Assembly (NCBI GenBank): GCA_963082875.1
Contig: OY720097.1
Location: 10,300,501-10,364,500 of the forward strand
Reading direction: 5' to 3'
DNA: 64,000 bases
DNA from: Corella eumyota
Lineage: Eukaryota; Chordata; Ascidiacea; Phlebobranchia; Corellidae
A model generated the notes under the pieces. It made no database searches. It was not told the origin of the DNA and saw only the letters and a list, made by a program, of their open reading frames with translations. Within the stretch, counting starts at the first letter, position 1. The number at the start of each line of letters is the position of its first letter. Position numbers and translations under genes: made by a program. Positions 12,601-24,099 of the stretch are shown here, piece by piece.

Positions 12601-15600
12601 TTGTAAGTAAAGTCTAAGACAATATGGACAAAATATGTTAAATAAAGTGTTGCTATATATTTGTAAATGATTTTGTTAGATGTATATGAGGAGGCAAAAA
12701 GACAAATTGATACGATGAAAACTGAAAAAGCTGCCGCTGCCGCAGCTGCTGCAAGTAATGCGATGGAAACTTCTGAGTCAAATATTTCTCATAATGTAAG
12801 TTTTACCTTTTAAATGTTATTATTTTCTTTAAAAGATGTAATGAAATTTATTTGGCTTAAAAAATATTTAAATACCCTCAATTTAAATTTATTTATTAAA
12901 ATAAATTTTGTTGCTACATGAATAAATTGGTAAAATTCCCTGCTATGTTTGGAAATACTATAAATATAGTCCCGTGAAACCTAAGAGTATTTTGTATAAA
13001 TATTTATTTTAAGATTTTAAAATTGTTTGCGGTATAGGGATATATAAATACAACTGTAATTTTAAGATTTTCAGTACAGTTGAATAACTCAAAAAAAAAA
13101 TTAAGGTTTGGTTGTCAGTAAAAAAGGTTTTTAAATTTTAGGATTCCTCTTCGAACTTGTATCGGAGATTGGGTGATCAGACATCAAGCGATCTCACTTC
13201 CACAACAAGTCAGCCTACAAAGTCTTCCGTCGTTCTTCCTTCAGGTTATATCCCCTCAAGTGAAAGAGTTAAAAACAGTGCAAAGACTCTTTCTGTACCA
13301 TCTATATCCATACAAAATGAGGAAACAAACACGATTGAGAATAATAAATCTGGTAAAATAAATATTCCAAAAAATACTAAAATAATATTTTTTCCTTTTA
13401 TGTTTTTAGAAATGTGTGAGAAATTTTTTTTTAATGTTTGTAAAGCTTTTTTTCTTTAACATTGTTTATGCATCAAATTAAATAGGATTTTTATGGTAAA
13501 TAATTAACAATTACTTGTATTGATATGATTTATATTTGTAGATGACAATGTCGATGAAGAAACAAACCAATTAACGCCTGCCGTCCAATCACCTTCAGTG
13601 CGGAAAACTGCTGCCCAACAAAAAAGAAGGCAGCGAAAAGAAAGGAGATCGACTGGTTTACCTGGCCTTAAACCATCAGAAGCAAATAATGTTGATGTAA
13701 GTGATGAAAAATCGTATTCAGATGATGATAGGGTGGGTCAAAAAAATTTAGAGGTTGAAATTGTAGGGGGGTTAGATAGGGGTTTTTATAGGATCAAAGA
13801 TGGGAAAATTTTAAGTGGAAAAGAAGACCTTGGTGATGATGAAAAACTAACACTTAAGACTTTTAGTCCTAAAAGCAAATATCTGTCAACAAAAAGGCTT
13901 TCAGTTTCAAAAAATGCTACTAGGCGGAAATTTTTAACCTCCAAACATGAAGAGGATGATGAAAAATACAACGAACTTGTGAGTCGATTGTCACAAAGAA
14001 TACAGAAAAACAAATCTTTAGATCCTGTAAATACAAGTATATTACCACCAAAAGAAAAAGTAGGTGACATATCTAAAGTAACAGAAAAAAATGATAATAT
14101 GTCAATACCGCAAGGTGATAATGCAGTGCCCAAAACAGTGAAAGGTGAATTTTTAGAGTTATCCTCTGAAAAAGAAGCAAGTTTTGTTGATATGTTTGCA
14201 AAGAACAATGATTCTTGCCCAGATTCAGCTGCCATTATCTCTCCCAATTATAGTAATGAAACTGATATTAAAAAGCCAAACACAGTTAAAAAACAAAATA
14301 TTGTCGATGACGTTGCGACTAATTTGAATCCACTATTATCTTTAAAAACTAACATACCAGAAAATGACTTTAAAATAAATACTAACAAACCTAGGTTGCG
14401 GGAAAAGGTTGTTTCAAATGAAACTGAGCCTCTTAATAGCCCTCTTGTTCAGTCTTCTTCTTTAAATCAACAACATCATGAAAATGATCAGATTGGTGAT
14501 GTTGAAAGAAATAATATTTCAACAGGCTTAAAATGTTTGGGGGCATTTTGTTGTTTTTTAGTCTTCTTAAAATGGTGGTCACCATGGGCAGAGTAATTTG
14601 TTTAAATGATTGTAACAACTTTATTTTAGGTTGGGGATGAAGGATTGTTTGATTTTTTAATATTTATTTGTATTATAATGTTAAAGCATGTTGCAAAATA
14701 TATATTTGAAGTGATAATACTTTTATATGTTGTTGGAATACATAAATATTAATCAAATTGCACTTTCCTAATCCAAATGTTGTGGTTTTGTGTTTTGTAA
14801 TATTTGTGCATGACTTTAACATATACTCACATGCATGTTTGTTTCAACAAAGTATTGTATAAACTTTCTAAGATAATAATTTTAAATTTGCTTGCTTAAT
14901 ATTGTTAAAACAGGCCAAAGGCACATTTGTTATAAATGTTTTAGGCCATGTTGTGGGTTTTGTTACAACAGTAACTGAATATGTCCAATTTTAGATAATT
15001 GAAAGTGTAGATTAACAACCCCATATTTTTATTAATTATTTGATTTTTATCAATGTTTTGACAAATTGGGGTAAATTTTTTTAAACTTTAATGTTTAGAT
15101 TACTTTCCTTTACTTTAGGTTAAAAAAAGGCATGTAACAATAAACAGATATCACTGTTCAAATTTTTCATATGTTAATTTTTGAAAACCTGAATTGATTT
15201 TGATTGCACTGGTTGTATTGCTATTAAATGTTTAGCACTGCTGCACTATTGTTTTGTTATGTCAGTGTAACTTAAAACCACATTATATATTAACTAAAAA
15301 TTAAAAATTTTTAGTGAACACATCTTATTAATATAAACTTTATTCTTACTAATAACTAATCATTTTTTGCACTGATTCTCTTATCTGACACAAAGCTTAT
15401 ATTTTGTAGACGATTGGAAGTTCTGATGAATTAGACAAAATGAAGAAAATAACTAATTTAAGTGAACGCCGTGAAAATGCTAATTGTAAGGATTTAAAAT
15501 GGCTAAGAAAGTTGGCTAGTGTGACAAGCAAAATAAAAGTTCACAACAAGGAGAGTTTTTCTAGAATAGAATCCTCCACAACCTTAGAGATGTGCCAGAA

Positions 15601-18600
15601 AGTCAATACCAAAAAAAGGCGAAGATTATTTCAGGGTGATTTGCATCCAATTGAGATTAGAAGATGCAGTTTATCGGATAGTCTTAGTCCAATGTCATTT
15701 AATTCAGGGGATTTCCTACTAAGCAAACACTTTGTCAGCATAAATAAAAATACTAGTAATCCAGAAAAATCCAAAGTCGATAGACCTACCCTCAGCAAGC
15801 AAACAAAAGCACTTTTTTTAGAAAAAAGACAAGGTTGTCAAAACAAGGAGTAAGGAAAGTGTTAGAATTCTATAATTTGTATTTATATATATTAAAAAAA
15901 AGATTTAAATTCGTTTTTTTTTCAGATTTAAGAGCAATATTGATTTTATTGAGGGATTTACATTAAACAAAGCTAATCAAAATGTTGAAGTTATTAGAAA
16001 TGATAAGAAAGATAGTTTACCCAAAACTACACCTTTTACTTATAATGCAAAGGTTGAGAAAGTAAAGCGTAAATTGGATTTTAATTGTTATCTTACAGTT
16101 AGTAGCATTTTTTTACTAAATTCATTTTTTTACTAAATAACTTTTTCAATTTTAGTTTATTAGAACTTTTTTAATATTTTAGCAAGTTATTTTTTCACAC
16201 ATTTAAAAAAAAACTCTTTTTAATATTTTCACTGACTTCTTTACTCGCTACAAAACCATATTCTTAGTAAGGAATTGCTTTTTATTTCTTGTTTAATGAA
16301 AACGTGACACAATTTTACATTAAGAATAAAGAACAGGAAGGAAATTAGGCCTATTAACTTACATCACTCTCTCTGACTTTTCTTTTAAAATTAATCATAT
16401 TTTTGTGATACACTACTGCCCTCCGTTGTTTAAACTTTCTTCGTTTGCATGTTTGTGTAGTGGCGCTTTATTCTTTATAGCTTTGAATGTATTATCTCCA
16501 ACATGTTTAGTTTGTGTGTGTTTTGTATTTATCTAGGGTGGGTAATGTGTGTTTTAGATTTTCTTTGCATTTTAAGTATTGTTAAGAAATTTTTCTAAAA
16601 TATTGAACATTTTTTTTAGAATCAAAGTGATGATGAACTATTTGGGGCTAATGATAATAAAAATGTAAGTTTTCAAGGTCTTGGTTTTTATATTTTTTAT
16701 ATAATTTAATGTCCAACCTTTCTTACAGTTTTTATTTTTTATATATTGTGAAATTTTAATAATTAACATCACCATTATATTTTAACTTTTAGTGTATCCT
16801 TCTACTAGTTTTTTTGGTGCTATTTTTGAAAATAAAAAATTTCTCAAGGCAACTTTTTAATTACATTTTTGAACCAAACTTTATTTTACCAATTGATAAA
16901 AATTTTATTTTTATTTTGTGATTGAGATTACTTTGTTTTGATCACAAAACCAAATTTATTTTTTTAGAATGATAGATTGCGGGAGCCTGTTTCGGGGTTG
17001 GAAAGTTCAGTGAAACGGCGGGGTTTAAGAGGAAGTGCCTCAGATATTCCTGCGAAAACCTCTGCTAGTATTTTTGAAAATAAAATTAAACACGAGAAAG
17101 ATTATAAAAAGGTAAAAGTCACAAAAGCGACAAAATAATTTTCTGTAATTCTGTGTGCAGAAAATAGCTGAATAACTAAATTTTATTTGCGGAAAAAAAG
17201 AAATATTAAAACTAAATAATATTATATAATAAATAATTCAGTAGCCCCCCTAGGAGTTCTATATGTTTTAATTTTTTTTTAGATGTACGAAGAAAAATGT
17301 TTAGATTATGATAGACTTCAAGAAGAATTAGAGAAAGTAAAAAGAGAACGTCGAATGTTGGAAAAAGACCTTGCAGATATGGAAAAGGAACTTATGGTAA
17401 CATTTTACTTTAAAGTATTAATTTTTTGATTCCTTTTTGGTTAACTATATAATTTTCTACTAGTTGTAACTCGTTTTTTAGTATTGTTAAGTGGTAGTAG
17501 TAATATTTGTTTTATATACAGTTTTTAAAGTTTTGCTTACAACTCGGGCTATACTTAAAATTATAGTTTTTTTTGAAAAAGTTTTTCTTGAGTTAAAAAT
17601 GTAGATGCTCTAAATTCTTCTATTGCTTTATTTACCTTTGTAGTAGTATACTTATAAACTTATCAATAATTTAACCAGAAAACTGAACAAAAAGAGGCTT
17701 TAAGGCTTAAAAACCAAGTAATAAAACAAGAAAACTTAGCCCTGAGTAGATTACTCAACCAAAGTTCGGTAAAGGACGATCTAAGTGAACAAGATTCTTC
17801 TGAATTATCGGATGATTTTTCAACAAGTCAAATAAAAACTGACCAAAAATCAAAAAATTACAACAAAATTTATGAAAAACCAAACTTTAACTCACAGAAC
17901 TATGGTCAGAGTAATATTAGGTCAAATTTTGAGAAATCCAATTTTAAAGATGATCTGGAGATTTGTAATGAAAGTGATAATGCTGATTTGTTTAAAAAAG
18001 AGAAAGATAATATGGGTTTCAGTAAAAGCAAGAGAATTTCAAATCCTTCAAAAATAAATAAAGACATTTCTGATCATAATTATGATTTCCAAAATAGAAG
18101 AAGTTCTTCTAGTAAAAATATAAGCAAAATGTACTCACCTGATGTATTGGATAAAAGTTCAGATGATTTTCGATCTATTTTCCCAAGGAAAAAATCGACT
18201 GATTTTACTGATAAAAACAAAAAAAACACCTCTGAATCTCAAGATAAAAGTAAATATTATGAAAACAATGATGAAAGTAACACTTCTTATATTAAAAAGT
18301 CACCATCTAATGATTCACTTGCGACTGATGATAATGTTGCAACAACTGATTCACAAAAAGTTGAAAATAATTTAACAAGTGAGGATTGGGATCCAATAAG
18401 ACCACATTCTTATACTAAATATGATGTTGGCAAATACCCTTCAAGAAGATACTCACCTTCGTATAACTCAACTGAAAGTACTTTTAGTTCTGGATTACCA
18501 ACAAGGAGAGGAAGTAGTAGTCTAGCTTCGATTTATGAGCCTAGTACTGACAGAATCCGCAATACTGATCGTTCATCAAGGTATAGCCCTGCAAATTATA

Positions 18601-19680
18601 ACTCCAGTCTAAGTTATTCAAGCGACCGAAAACCTTCTCCACTATCTTCAACTTCTCCTTCTTTATATCACACCATTCCAATTCCATCAAAATCACAATA
18701 TAAGAAAAAGCTTGGACTTACCACATCTTTAGGATCAAGTAGATTGAGTCCTGTTAGTCAACGAGCTAGTTCCTCCTCATCTTCTATGGCTGGTTTTAAA
18801 AGTGGAGGCTCAAGAACTCGTGATGTGTTAAACAGAAATCCAATTTCCTATACTTCGTCAGCTAGTTCAAAGCGAGTTGGAAATCTGATGAACACATATC
18901 GAAACCAGTACCAAAATCCTTAAAACATTTTTTTAAAAGGACGGCTGTAAAAATGTCTTTTCCAAATATATTATACTCGAGCCGTTCTTAAAGTTAAAGT
19001 TGGATATTGTCAAAGGTGATGCCTCTTGCATCTAATTTGTTGTTTTTTGCATTCTTGTCTTGGTTATTTTGTGTGGTTTTAAGTCAATTGCAAATGATTT
19101 TGATTGTAGTTTTGATTTGTAAGTTTTTTCCATTTACAAAATTAACACACCCTGATAAACATCTTATTTTCATTAAATTAATAAATCATGATTTTTATTG
19201 CTTGATAAATCCCTTAAAATTGTGTTCATTATCAATTCTGTAAATTTAAAATAATAAAAAAATGTCTGCCAAAATTTACATTTATTTGCATGTGAAAACC
19301 AGGCAGTATAATGTCATGCACGTCTTTTGTTCTGCCTCTTTCAATTTGTTTTATGTTTTATTAAATGATAATTGCCTGCTTTTTTTATAATTTTTTTTTA
19401 TGTTATTAATGAAAATTTTTGTGATTTTGGTATTTTTTCTAAGATATTTGATTTGAATTTGGGTTTTTGATGAAATGATTATAGTTCAATGTAATATTTT
19501 TATATCATAATATATTTTTTAAGTTTCAATATAGAGAAATTAATCATAGTTTTCACCTTTTTCAAGAAAGTAACCCTTTTTTTGTTCTTTTAGGTACAAA
19601 CAGATCTTCGAACTGACAATCAAAGACTTAAAGTAGAAAATGGAGCCCTCATTCGAGTGCTTAGCAAACTGTCAAAATAA
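3636..19680 (+). CDS. PPP1R12A: Myosin phosphatase targeting subunit (MYPT, PPP1R12-type), complete
   Basis: This subunit docks PP1 on myosin and is inhibited by Rho kinase. Exons: 3636-3884, 4720-4850, 7136-7254, 8755-8926, 9161-9305, 9469-9543, 9656-10138, 10292-10382, 10544-10653, 10831-10934, 11187-11264, 11520-11609, 12138-12206, 12314-12441, 12680-12795, 13142-13352, 13542-13696, 16620-16664, 16968-17111, 17283-17396, 19594-19680. All junctions keep frame; the sum is 2,916 nt, 971 aa (human MYPT1 is about 1,030). Visible features are the PP1-docking KVKF at residues 39-42 followed by GAVFLAACSSGD, ankyrin repeats to about residue 297 (DGWTPLHAAAHW), and a Ser/Thr-rich middle. The inhibitory site RRSTQGVTL has Thr675 (human T696 equivalent) and RRSTG has Thr828 (human T853 equivalent). 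The C terminus is a coiled coil ending ENGALIRVLSKLSK. Exons 11 and 12 are weakly conserved and may be alternative. The invertebrate gene is probably the single ancestor of PPP1R12A/B/C. Confidence 0.93.
5228..6842. mobile_element. Non-autonomous DNA transposon with terminal inverted repeats, in MYPT intron 2
   Basis: The element begins with GGGCAATTCT (5228-5237) and ends with its complement AGAATTGCCC (6833-6842); AT dinucleotide runs on both sides extend the symmetry, so the target duplication cannot be read. The 1,615-bp interior is very AT-rich with no coding frame worth calling. It carries the motif GGTAACGGAATTAC seven times: forward at 5240, 5407, 5607, 5768 and 6469, reversed at 6301 and 6316. 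The first copy sits three bases inside the left end. Repeated internal motifs of this kind are known as transposase-binding sites in several DNA transposon families. I cannot assign a superfamily. Confidence 0.65.
11101..11162. repeat. Tandem duplication of about 31 bp in a MYPT intron
   Basis: The unit AAATAAAATAGGCCCGATTA plus a following ATAAAAAA run occurs twice in direct succession. It lies in the intron before the exon at 11187 and looks like a simple slippage duplication. Confidence 0.7.
13542..14596 (+). CDS. MYPT alternative terminal exon: read-through of the 13696 donor, hydrophobic C terminus
   Basis: The MYPT exon that carries the second Rho-kinase site has a perfect donor GTAAGT at 13697. 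If it is not used, the frame stays open for 299 more codons to TAA at 14594-14596, giving a predicted 1,141-aa isoform without the C-terminal coiled coil. The extension is acidic and Ser/Lys-rich. It ends in CLGAFCCFLVFLKWWSPWAE, a short hydrophobic stretch with Cys and Trp that could insert into or be acylated at a membrane. Nearly 900 bp of open frame in AT-rich DNA is unlikely by chance, so I read this as a true alternative exon. Membrane targeting is inference. By comparison, the relatives MYPT3 and TIMAP (PPP1R16) are known to be prenylated. Confidence 0.6.
15410..16061 (+). CDS. Optional MYPT exon pair (15410-15849 and 15926-16061)
   Basis: After TTTTGTAG the frame is open from 15410. 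A donor GA|GTAAGG lies at 15849/15850, two bases before an in-frame TAA. The next acceptor (TTTTTTTTCAG, ending at 15925) continues in phase, and the second piece can end at AAA|GTAAAG (16061) or AAG|GTTGAG (16052). Both flanking junctions are phase 0, so the 192-codon cassette can be inserted between the exons ending at 13696 and starting at 16620 without a frame change. The encoded part is basic (KKRRRLFQG, RKLASVTSKIK) and I recognise no domain. It may be a cassette or an alternative end. Confidence 0.5.
17679..18923 (+). CDS. MYPT alternative last exon: second leucine-zipper segment plus long Ser-rich tail
   Basis: The acceptor AACCAG ends at 17678 and the exon is phase 0, like the exon at 19594. 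It therefore competes with that exon for the donor at 17396. It is open for 414 codons to TAA at 18921-18923, giving a predicted 1,357-aa isoform. The first 30 residues continue the coiled coil, and LRLKNQVIKQENLALSRLLN aligns with LRTDNQRLKVENGALIRVLS of the canonical last exon at 11 of 20 positions, so the two look like duplicated exons. The remainder is rich in Ser, Tyr, Lys and Asn with SP motifs (YSPSYN, PSPLSS). A GTAAAG inside it (after 17768) could give a shorter version joined to 19594. Confidence 0.6.
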   Translation, partial: KTEQKEALRLKNQVIKQENLALSRLLNQSSVKDDLSEQDSSELSDDFSTSQIKTDQKSKNYNKIYEKPNFNSQNYGQSNIRSNFEKSNFKDDLEICNESDNADLFKKEKDNMGFSKSKRISNPSKINKDISDHNYDFQNRRSSSSKNISKMYSPDVLDKSSDDFRSIFPRKKSTDFTDKNKKNTSESQDKSKYYENNDESNTSYIKKSPSNDSLATDDNVATTDSQKVENNLTSEDWDPIRPHSYTKYDVGKYPSRRYSPSYNSTESTFSSGLPTRRGSSSLASIYEPSTDRIRNTDRSSRYSPANYNSSLSYSSDRKPSPLSSTSPSLYHTIPIPSKSQYKKKLGLTTSLGSSRLSPVSQRASSSSSSMAGFKSGGSRTRDVLNRNPISYTSSASSKRVGNLMNTYRNQYQNP

Positions 19681-21887
19681 AGAAAGGCAATATTTGAATT
19701 TATTGTCATTTTTTGATCACATAACCACATGCACCTCACACTATTTGTTAAAGAGAAAAAACTAAAATGGTTTGCCGAAGAAAAATAAGAAGGGATTCTG
19801 GTATGAGCTACTGTAAGAGAAGATGAAATAAGTAAAAGGATTAAGCTAGTATTTTTGTTTCAAGTGCATGAATTTTTTGAAAAAAATTAAATTTTCACAA
19901 CTTGTGCATGAGACTGTTTCAATCTTCGCCCTGTATTAAAAAAGTTTTTTTTCTAGTGTTACCTTTTACTTTAAATTTTGCACCACCTTTCCAACTTGTT
20001 TGGTCAATTTTATTTAGTTTTAAAAATAACAATTGCCTTGATTAAATTATCAGTTATTTTTAAAACTTGTTTTCAGGTTTAATACCATTGTTTTAGATAT
20101 TTCGTTCTTTTTTATTTTTATTTTTAATATCTTTTCAAAATTTAGTCGACTTGAAAATAATAATTTCACAACAGTTCATAAATGGTGCTATGTTATAAGA
20201 TTCTGTTGGGATGCACTTATGTAATATTGCAACATTTTAATATCAACTGAATATAGGTCTTAAGTTGCAAACTAAGTTTTGTAATATTTTTACGCAGTAT
20301 TTTTTTCAATTTCTTTTGTAGGTTATGTTTATTGGGATTGAAGATTTTTTTCAAAATTACGTCTTTTTATATAATCACAAATGGTCGATTACAAGAAGGT
20401 GTGATGTTCACATGTTGTTGGTTTTTTTGCCTAGTGCCTCAGTTTATTGTTTTTCGTTCTTTTTTTTATCTTCAATTGAAGTTCTTTTACATTTACAAAA
20501 AGAAATTAGGACATTTATGTGATTAAATCTTACTGTAATATTAACAACAAGGCGTGCATTTTGATGATTTTTTGTGAATTTTTATATGTTGGTCGTCGGA
20601 TTTAATCAGCTTGAACATTCAAATTTATTTTTTAAATTTATGAATATTAAATTTATATGCTCCTACAGCATATCTGTTCTATTTGCAGTTAAAATAAGTA
20701 CAAATTACAAGTTAAAATGAGGAACTAATTTTTTATTCGGCAAAGATGTAAAGCACATATACTTTATTTACAAAAATTACGGCTGTAAAATACGAGAGAG
20801 AATAAGCGAGGACCGTAATGTAAAAAGTGATCCCAAAATTAAGATTTATTCAGCTAAAGCTGCTCAGAAATGAAAACATTATTTTTTAAATTTAAACATT
20901 ACTTAAATTAACAAATCAGGAGTTATAATTCATTCCTAATTACTTTCATTTTACGCTACAGATTTATTCATAACCTTTGGTTTAACGAAAATGTATTTAT
21001 TTACCAACAATATTTTTCTAATATATTTTCAACTAATGTCGGATAATTAATTATTTAAGTAGTAACTTATCACGCTTCTTATTATAAACCCTTGTAATAG
21101 ATTAGCCAGTTTTTGCTTTAAAAAAATTAAATTAATCAATTTTTTTTTTAACAAAAAGTAATGCACAAAATAATTTTTTTTACGGTATTAACTTTTAAAA
21201 GATGTATTAGTTAAAACAGAAAATAAAAAAACAATAATTGGTTAAATTATTAAATAACTATATTTTATTTATGCTACTGGATTTAACTTTTTGTGATGGC
21301 GATTTAACTTTTCGTGATGTTTATGTTATCTTTGGCAGATTAAAAAAAAAAACATTTTAGCACAGTTTTTAATTGGTAATTTTACATATATTTTTATTTT
21401 ATTTTTGAAAAAGTTAAGTTATTTTTAAGAATTTGTAATAGTGAATTAATTATTTAAATTCGTATTTGGATGTTCATCTATATTTATTACGCAAAGGGGT
21501 AAAAGAGACAACTTTCTGGGTAACTATTTGTATCCAACTTAATCTTATTTTTTAAGTTTTTTTGGGTAGTGGTCAGACATTTTTCTCTGTTTCACATAAA
21601 TAATTTTCAACACTTAAATTTAAACCCTTTTATTAAAACCATTTAAAGTTTAACCCCTTATAAAACTTTGGAAAGTAGGGCAGCCTCCACTCAGTCTGGA
21701 AGTAGGAAAGTCTCCACGCACAAAATTTTTTTGCAAAAAAGGCAAGAATAATTTTAAACCTGTACACGCCTTTAAAAACCAGTCGCGATAAGATTCCTGC
21801 CTATTTTTTTGTTATATTTAATTTTGTCCTTTTTTAAGCGATTAATGTTTCAGTATGTTACATTTGTGATATTTTTAAGTGGATATC
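19681..21887. other. MYPT 3' flank and intergenic DNA
   Basis: The first part is probably the MYPT 3' untranslated region; I see no canonical AATAAA close to the stop. Frames at 20325-20526 overlap in two registers and look random. Near 20790 the words GAATAAGCGAGGACC resemble part of the foldback element at 59.1 kb, perhaps a fragment of the same family. Otherwise nothing is seen. Confidence 0.4.
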
Positions 21888-22130
21888 TTTTTTTTGTATA
21901 TATCTTTATCCTTGATGTGGGAAAGTCGAATGCCCGACTTAAACATAGAGTAACATCAGTTACTCCAACCCGGTCTTAAGTTGCTTCTGTGGCAGTTTGG
22001 ATATTATAAATTATAATTGCCCGATAATTATTCTGCTGATTAAGTGCTGGCTCAGCAGAAGTTCAAACCGTTTATAGCGCCTTACTCAAGGGTGCTACAG
22101 CATGAGAGCAGTGGGGATTGAACCCACAAC
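21888..22130 (-). repeat. tRNA-derived SINE, copy 2 (reverse orientation)
   Basis: This is almost the same sequence as the copy at 1966-2210. Both share the T-run followed by GTATATATC, the GACTTAAACATAGAGTAAC block, GCGCCTTACTCAAGG and the reversed B box GGGGATTGAACCCAC. Both copies stop within a few bases of each other on the tRNA side, so they may descend from the same shortened source element. Confidence 0.8.
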
Positions 22131-23124
22131 CTTATGTTTTGCTAAAAAATAATAACAGGTCTTTAAAAAAATGTTTTATTCCAACATTTAACAAAGGAAA
22201 TAATTTAATTAAGTATATAAATAATTCAATTAGGTCTATTACCCATGCATGGTGTTTCGTGAACGACGGTCAAATTTTTTTAGGAACCTATTTAATATTT
22301 TGCCCAAAACAAAATTAAAAACAATTTGCACGCCACAAGTTGTAAATAAACATACATAAGTACATCATGAGTCGGGAAAAAACGTTTCAAATTAGGTTTT
22401 TTTACCTGGGGTAAGTCGTATAGTTAATGAAGGTAATTATTGGCCAATTTTTACAAACTTGGCCATTGTAGCAGTTAAATAGAAGTAACAATCCGTTACT
22501 TGTTTAACAGTGAAATAAAATGAATAAAAAGATAAATACCTAGATGCTCAAGGATTAAGAAAAAGACAAAACAACAAGAGTAAAATGTACACATACCTAT
22601 TAAGCTTGTACGTCATTAAAGTAGTACACCACACAATCCCTCTTAGAAGCAGAGTAAAAACCACAGGAAAATTAAAAATCAACAATAAACGCTATTTTTG
22701 ATTTTTTTTTATCTTCTTGTTTAATGGGAATTACCACTTGAACAAACTGCGTTAAATTAATCGTGGCTGGTTTTAAACTTTCAATGAACAAAGTTTGTTT
22801 AGTACCACCACTATCCAAATTAAAAAGTTTTTATCATGCTTTCATGACAAAATATATTCCTTTATAAGGTGCTGTTAATGAAGGTTGATAAGCATCTTTT
22901 CGAATGAAAACATATTCACAAGTTTGTAAACTTTCGGGGAATGAATGTCAATTAAGTTGCTTGGTGAGACATAGGTTGTGGCATAAACTGACTAAAAAAA
23001 TGATAGCTGTAATAGATTATCTTGTATTCACTTTCGTTATAATAGTTGTGATAAAATGCTGTTGCCTTAATTGGTCCAACAATTATGTTCCAAGCAGAAA
23101 AGTTGTTGATGTCTTTAAGAAGAT
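22131..23124. other. Intergenic, no gene seen
   Basis: Only short frames of random composition lie here, including the one at 22118-22318 that overlaps the SINE edge. No splice-flanked protein-like segment was found on either strand. Confidence 0.35.
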
Positions 23125-23952
23125 CTGGGGTGGCATTACAAAACTCGTGAAGTTAAATTTAACGATCTCGTTAATGCGTCAAAATTTAGCTAACTATCTC
23201 GCTCGTTAACTAAATCGGTATTACGAAACCACCTAGTTCAGTAAAAATGAGAGAGTGCAAAAGAAGGAATTTTTAGTTACGCAAAATCACAATTCTTACG
23301 TTTTTACACAGTATTATAGGCTACATCAAAGCGGCAATATTACATCATATTCACGGGGGTGCTTTTATACTGTCGTTTTCATAATGACAGTCAAAACTTG
23401 TACGGTTATTATATTTTATGGTAAGAATGATGTTTAAAAACGCATTACTTGACAAAACAAAATATAGGTGTTTATACACTTGTATTTATTCAAACAAATA
23501 AAACATTTTGTCTCTAACAACTTTTAAAAAACCGTACTAGAAAGCCACGCTGAAAGATTAAACCATTCGTTGATATCATAGTCCACATATACATATGCAC
23601 TTTGTTATTATAAATTGTTTTAAAATACATTTACTTTACATTTATTGTAAAGGTTTACCAAAAGATAAATTAAATCGCGTATGGCCGATAGTTTAGTTGA
23701 TAAAATTAAATACTAATATTTGGAGATATTTTTAAGCATTTACTTGGCTATTTTAAATTTCAAAATTTATTTTTATAAAAAACATATGAGTATTTATGTA
23801 CCGCAAGAATATTTTCAATATTTAACAAAGCAATAATCAAGGCAAAATACTCCTCGCTAAGTTAACGGACGGTAAATTCTACTCGCTAAATTTTGTGCTT
23901 TTTCGTTCGTTAAAAGTGACATTTTTAAACAAGTTTCGTAATGCCCCCCCTG
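23125..23952. mobile_element. hAT-like miniature inverted-repeat element
   Basis: The left end starts CTGGGGTGGCATTACAAAAC. The right end, read on the other strand, starts CAGGGGGGGCATTACGAAAC. The inverted match extends over 24 bp with four mismatches. A CAGGGG-type tip is typical of hAT elements. The 828-bp interior has scattered words related to the ends (GTATTACGAAACC near 23219, CTCGCT on both sides) and no transposase frame. The expected 8-bp target duplication is not evident in the flanks, so the family assignment is tentative. Confidence 0.5.
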
Positions 23953-24099
23953 GAGTTTTTTGAAATGTGATCTAGTAGCCAATTCCAGACTTTGAGCAGT
24001 CTAGTGGCAAACTTTCTGTGGGGCCATTTGAATTTTCAAAAAATGCTTAGTTATATGGAAAGATTTTTTTTAAAAGAGTTGTTTACATAGAAAAATCCA

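Noticed and set aside
13786-14247. 153-aa open frame on the - strand
   Set aside because: It is the antisense of the MYPT read-through exon; its Ser/Phe-rich composition is the mirror of Glu/Lys-rich coding sequence.
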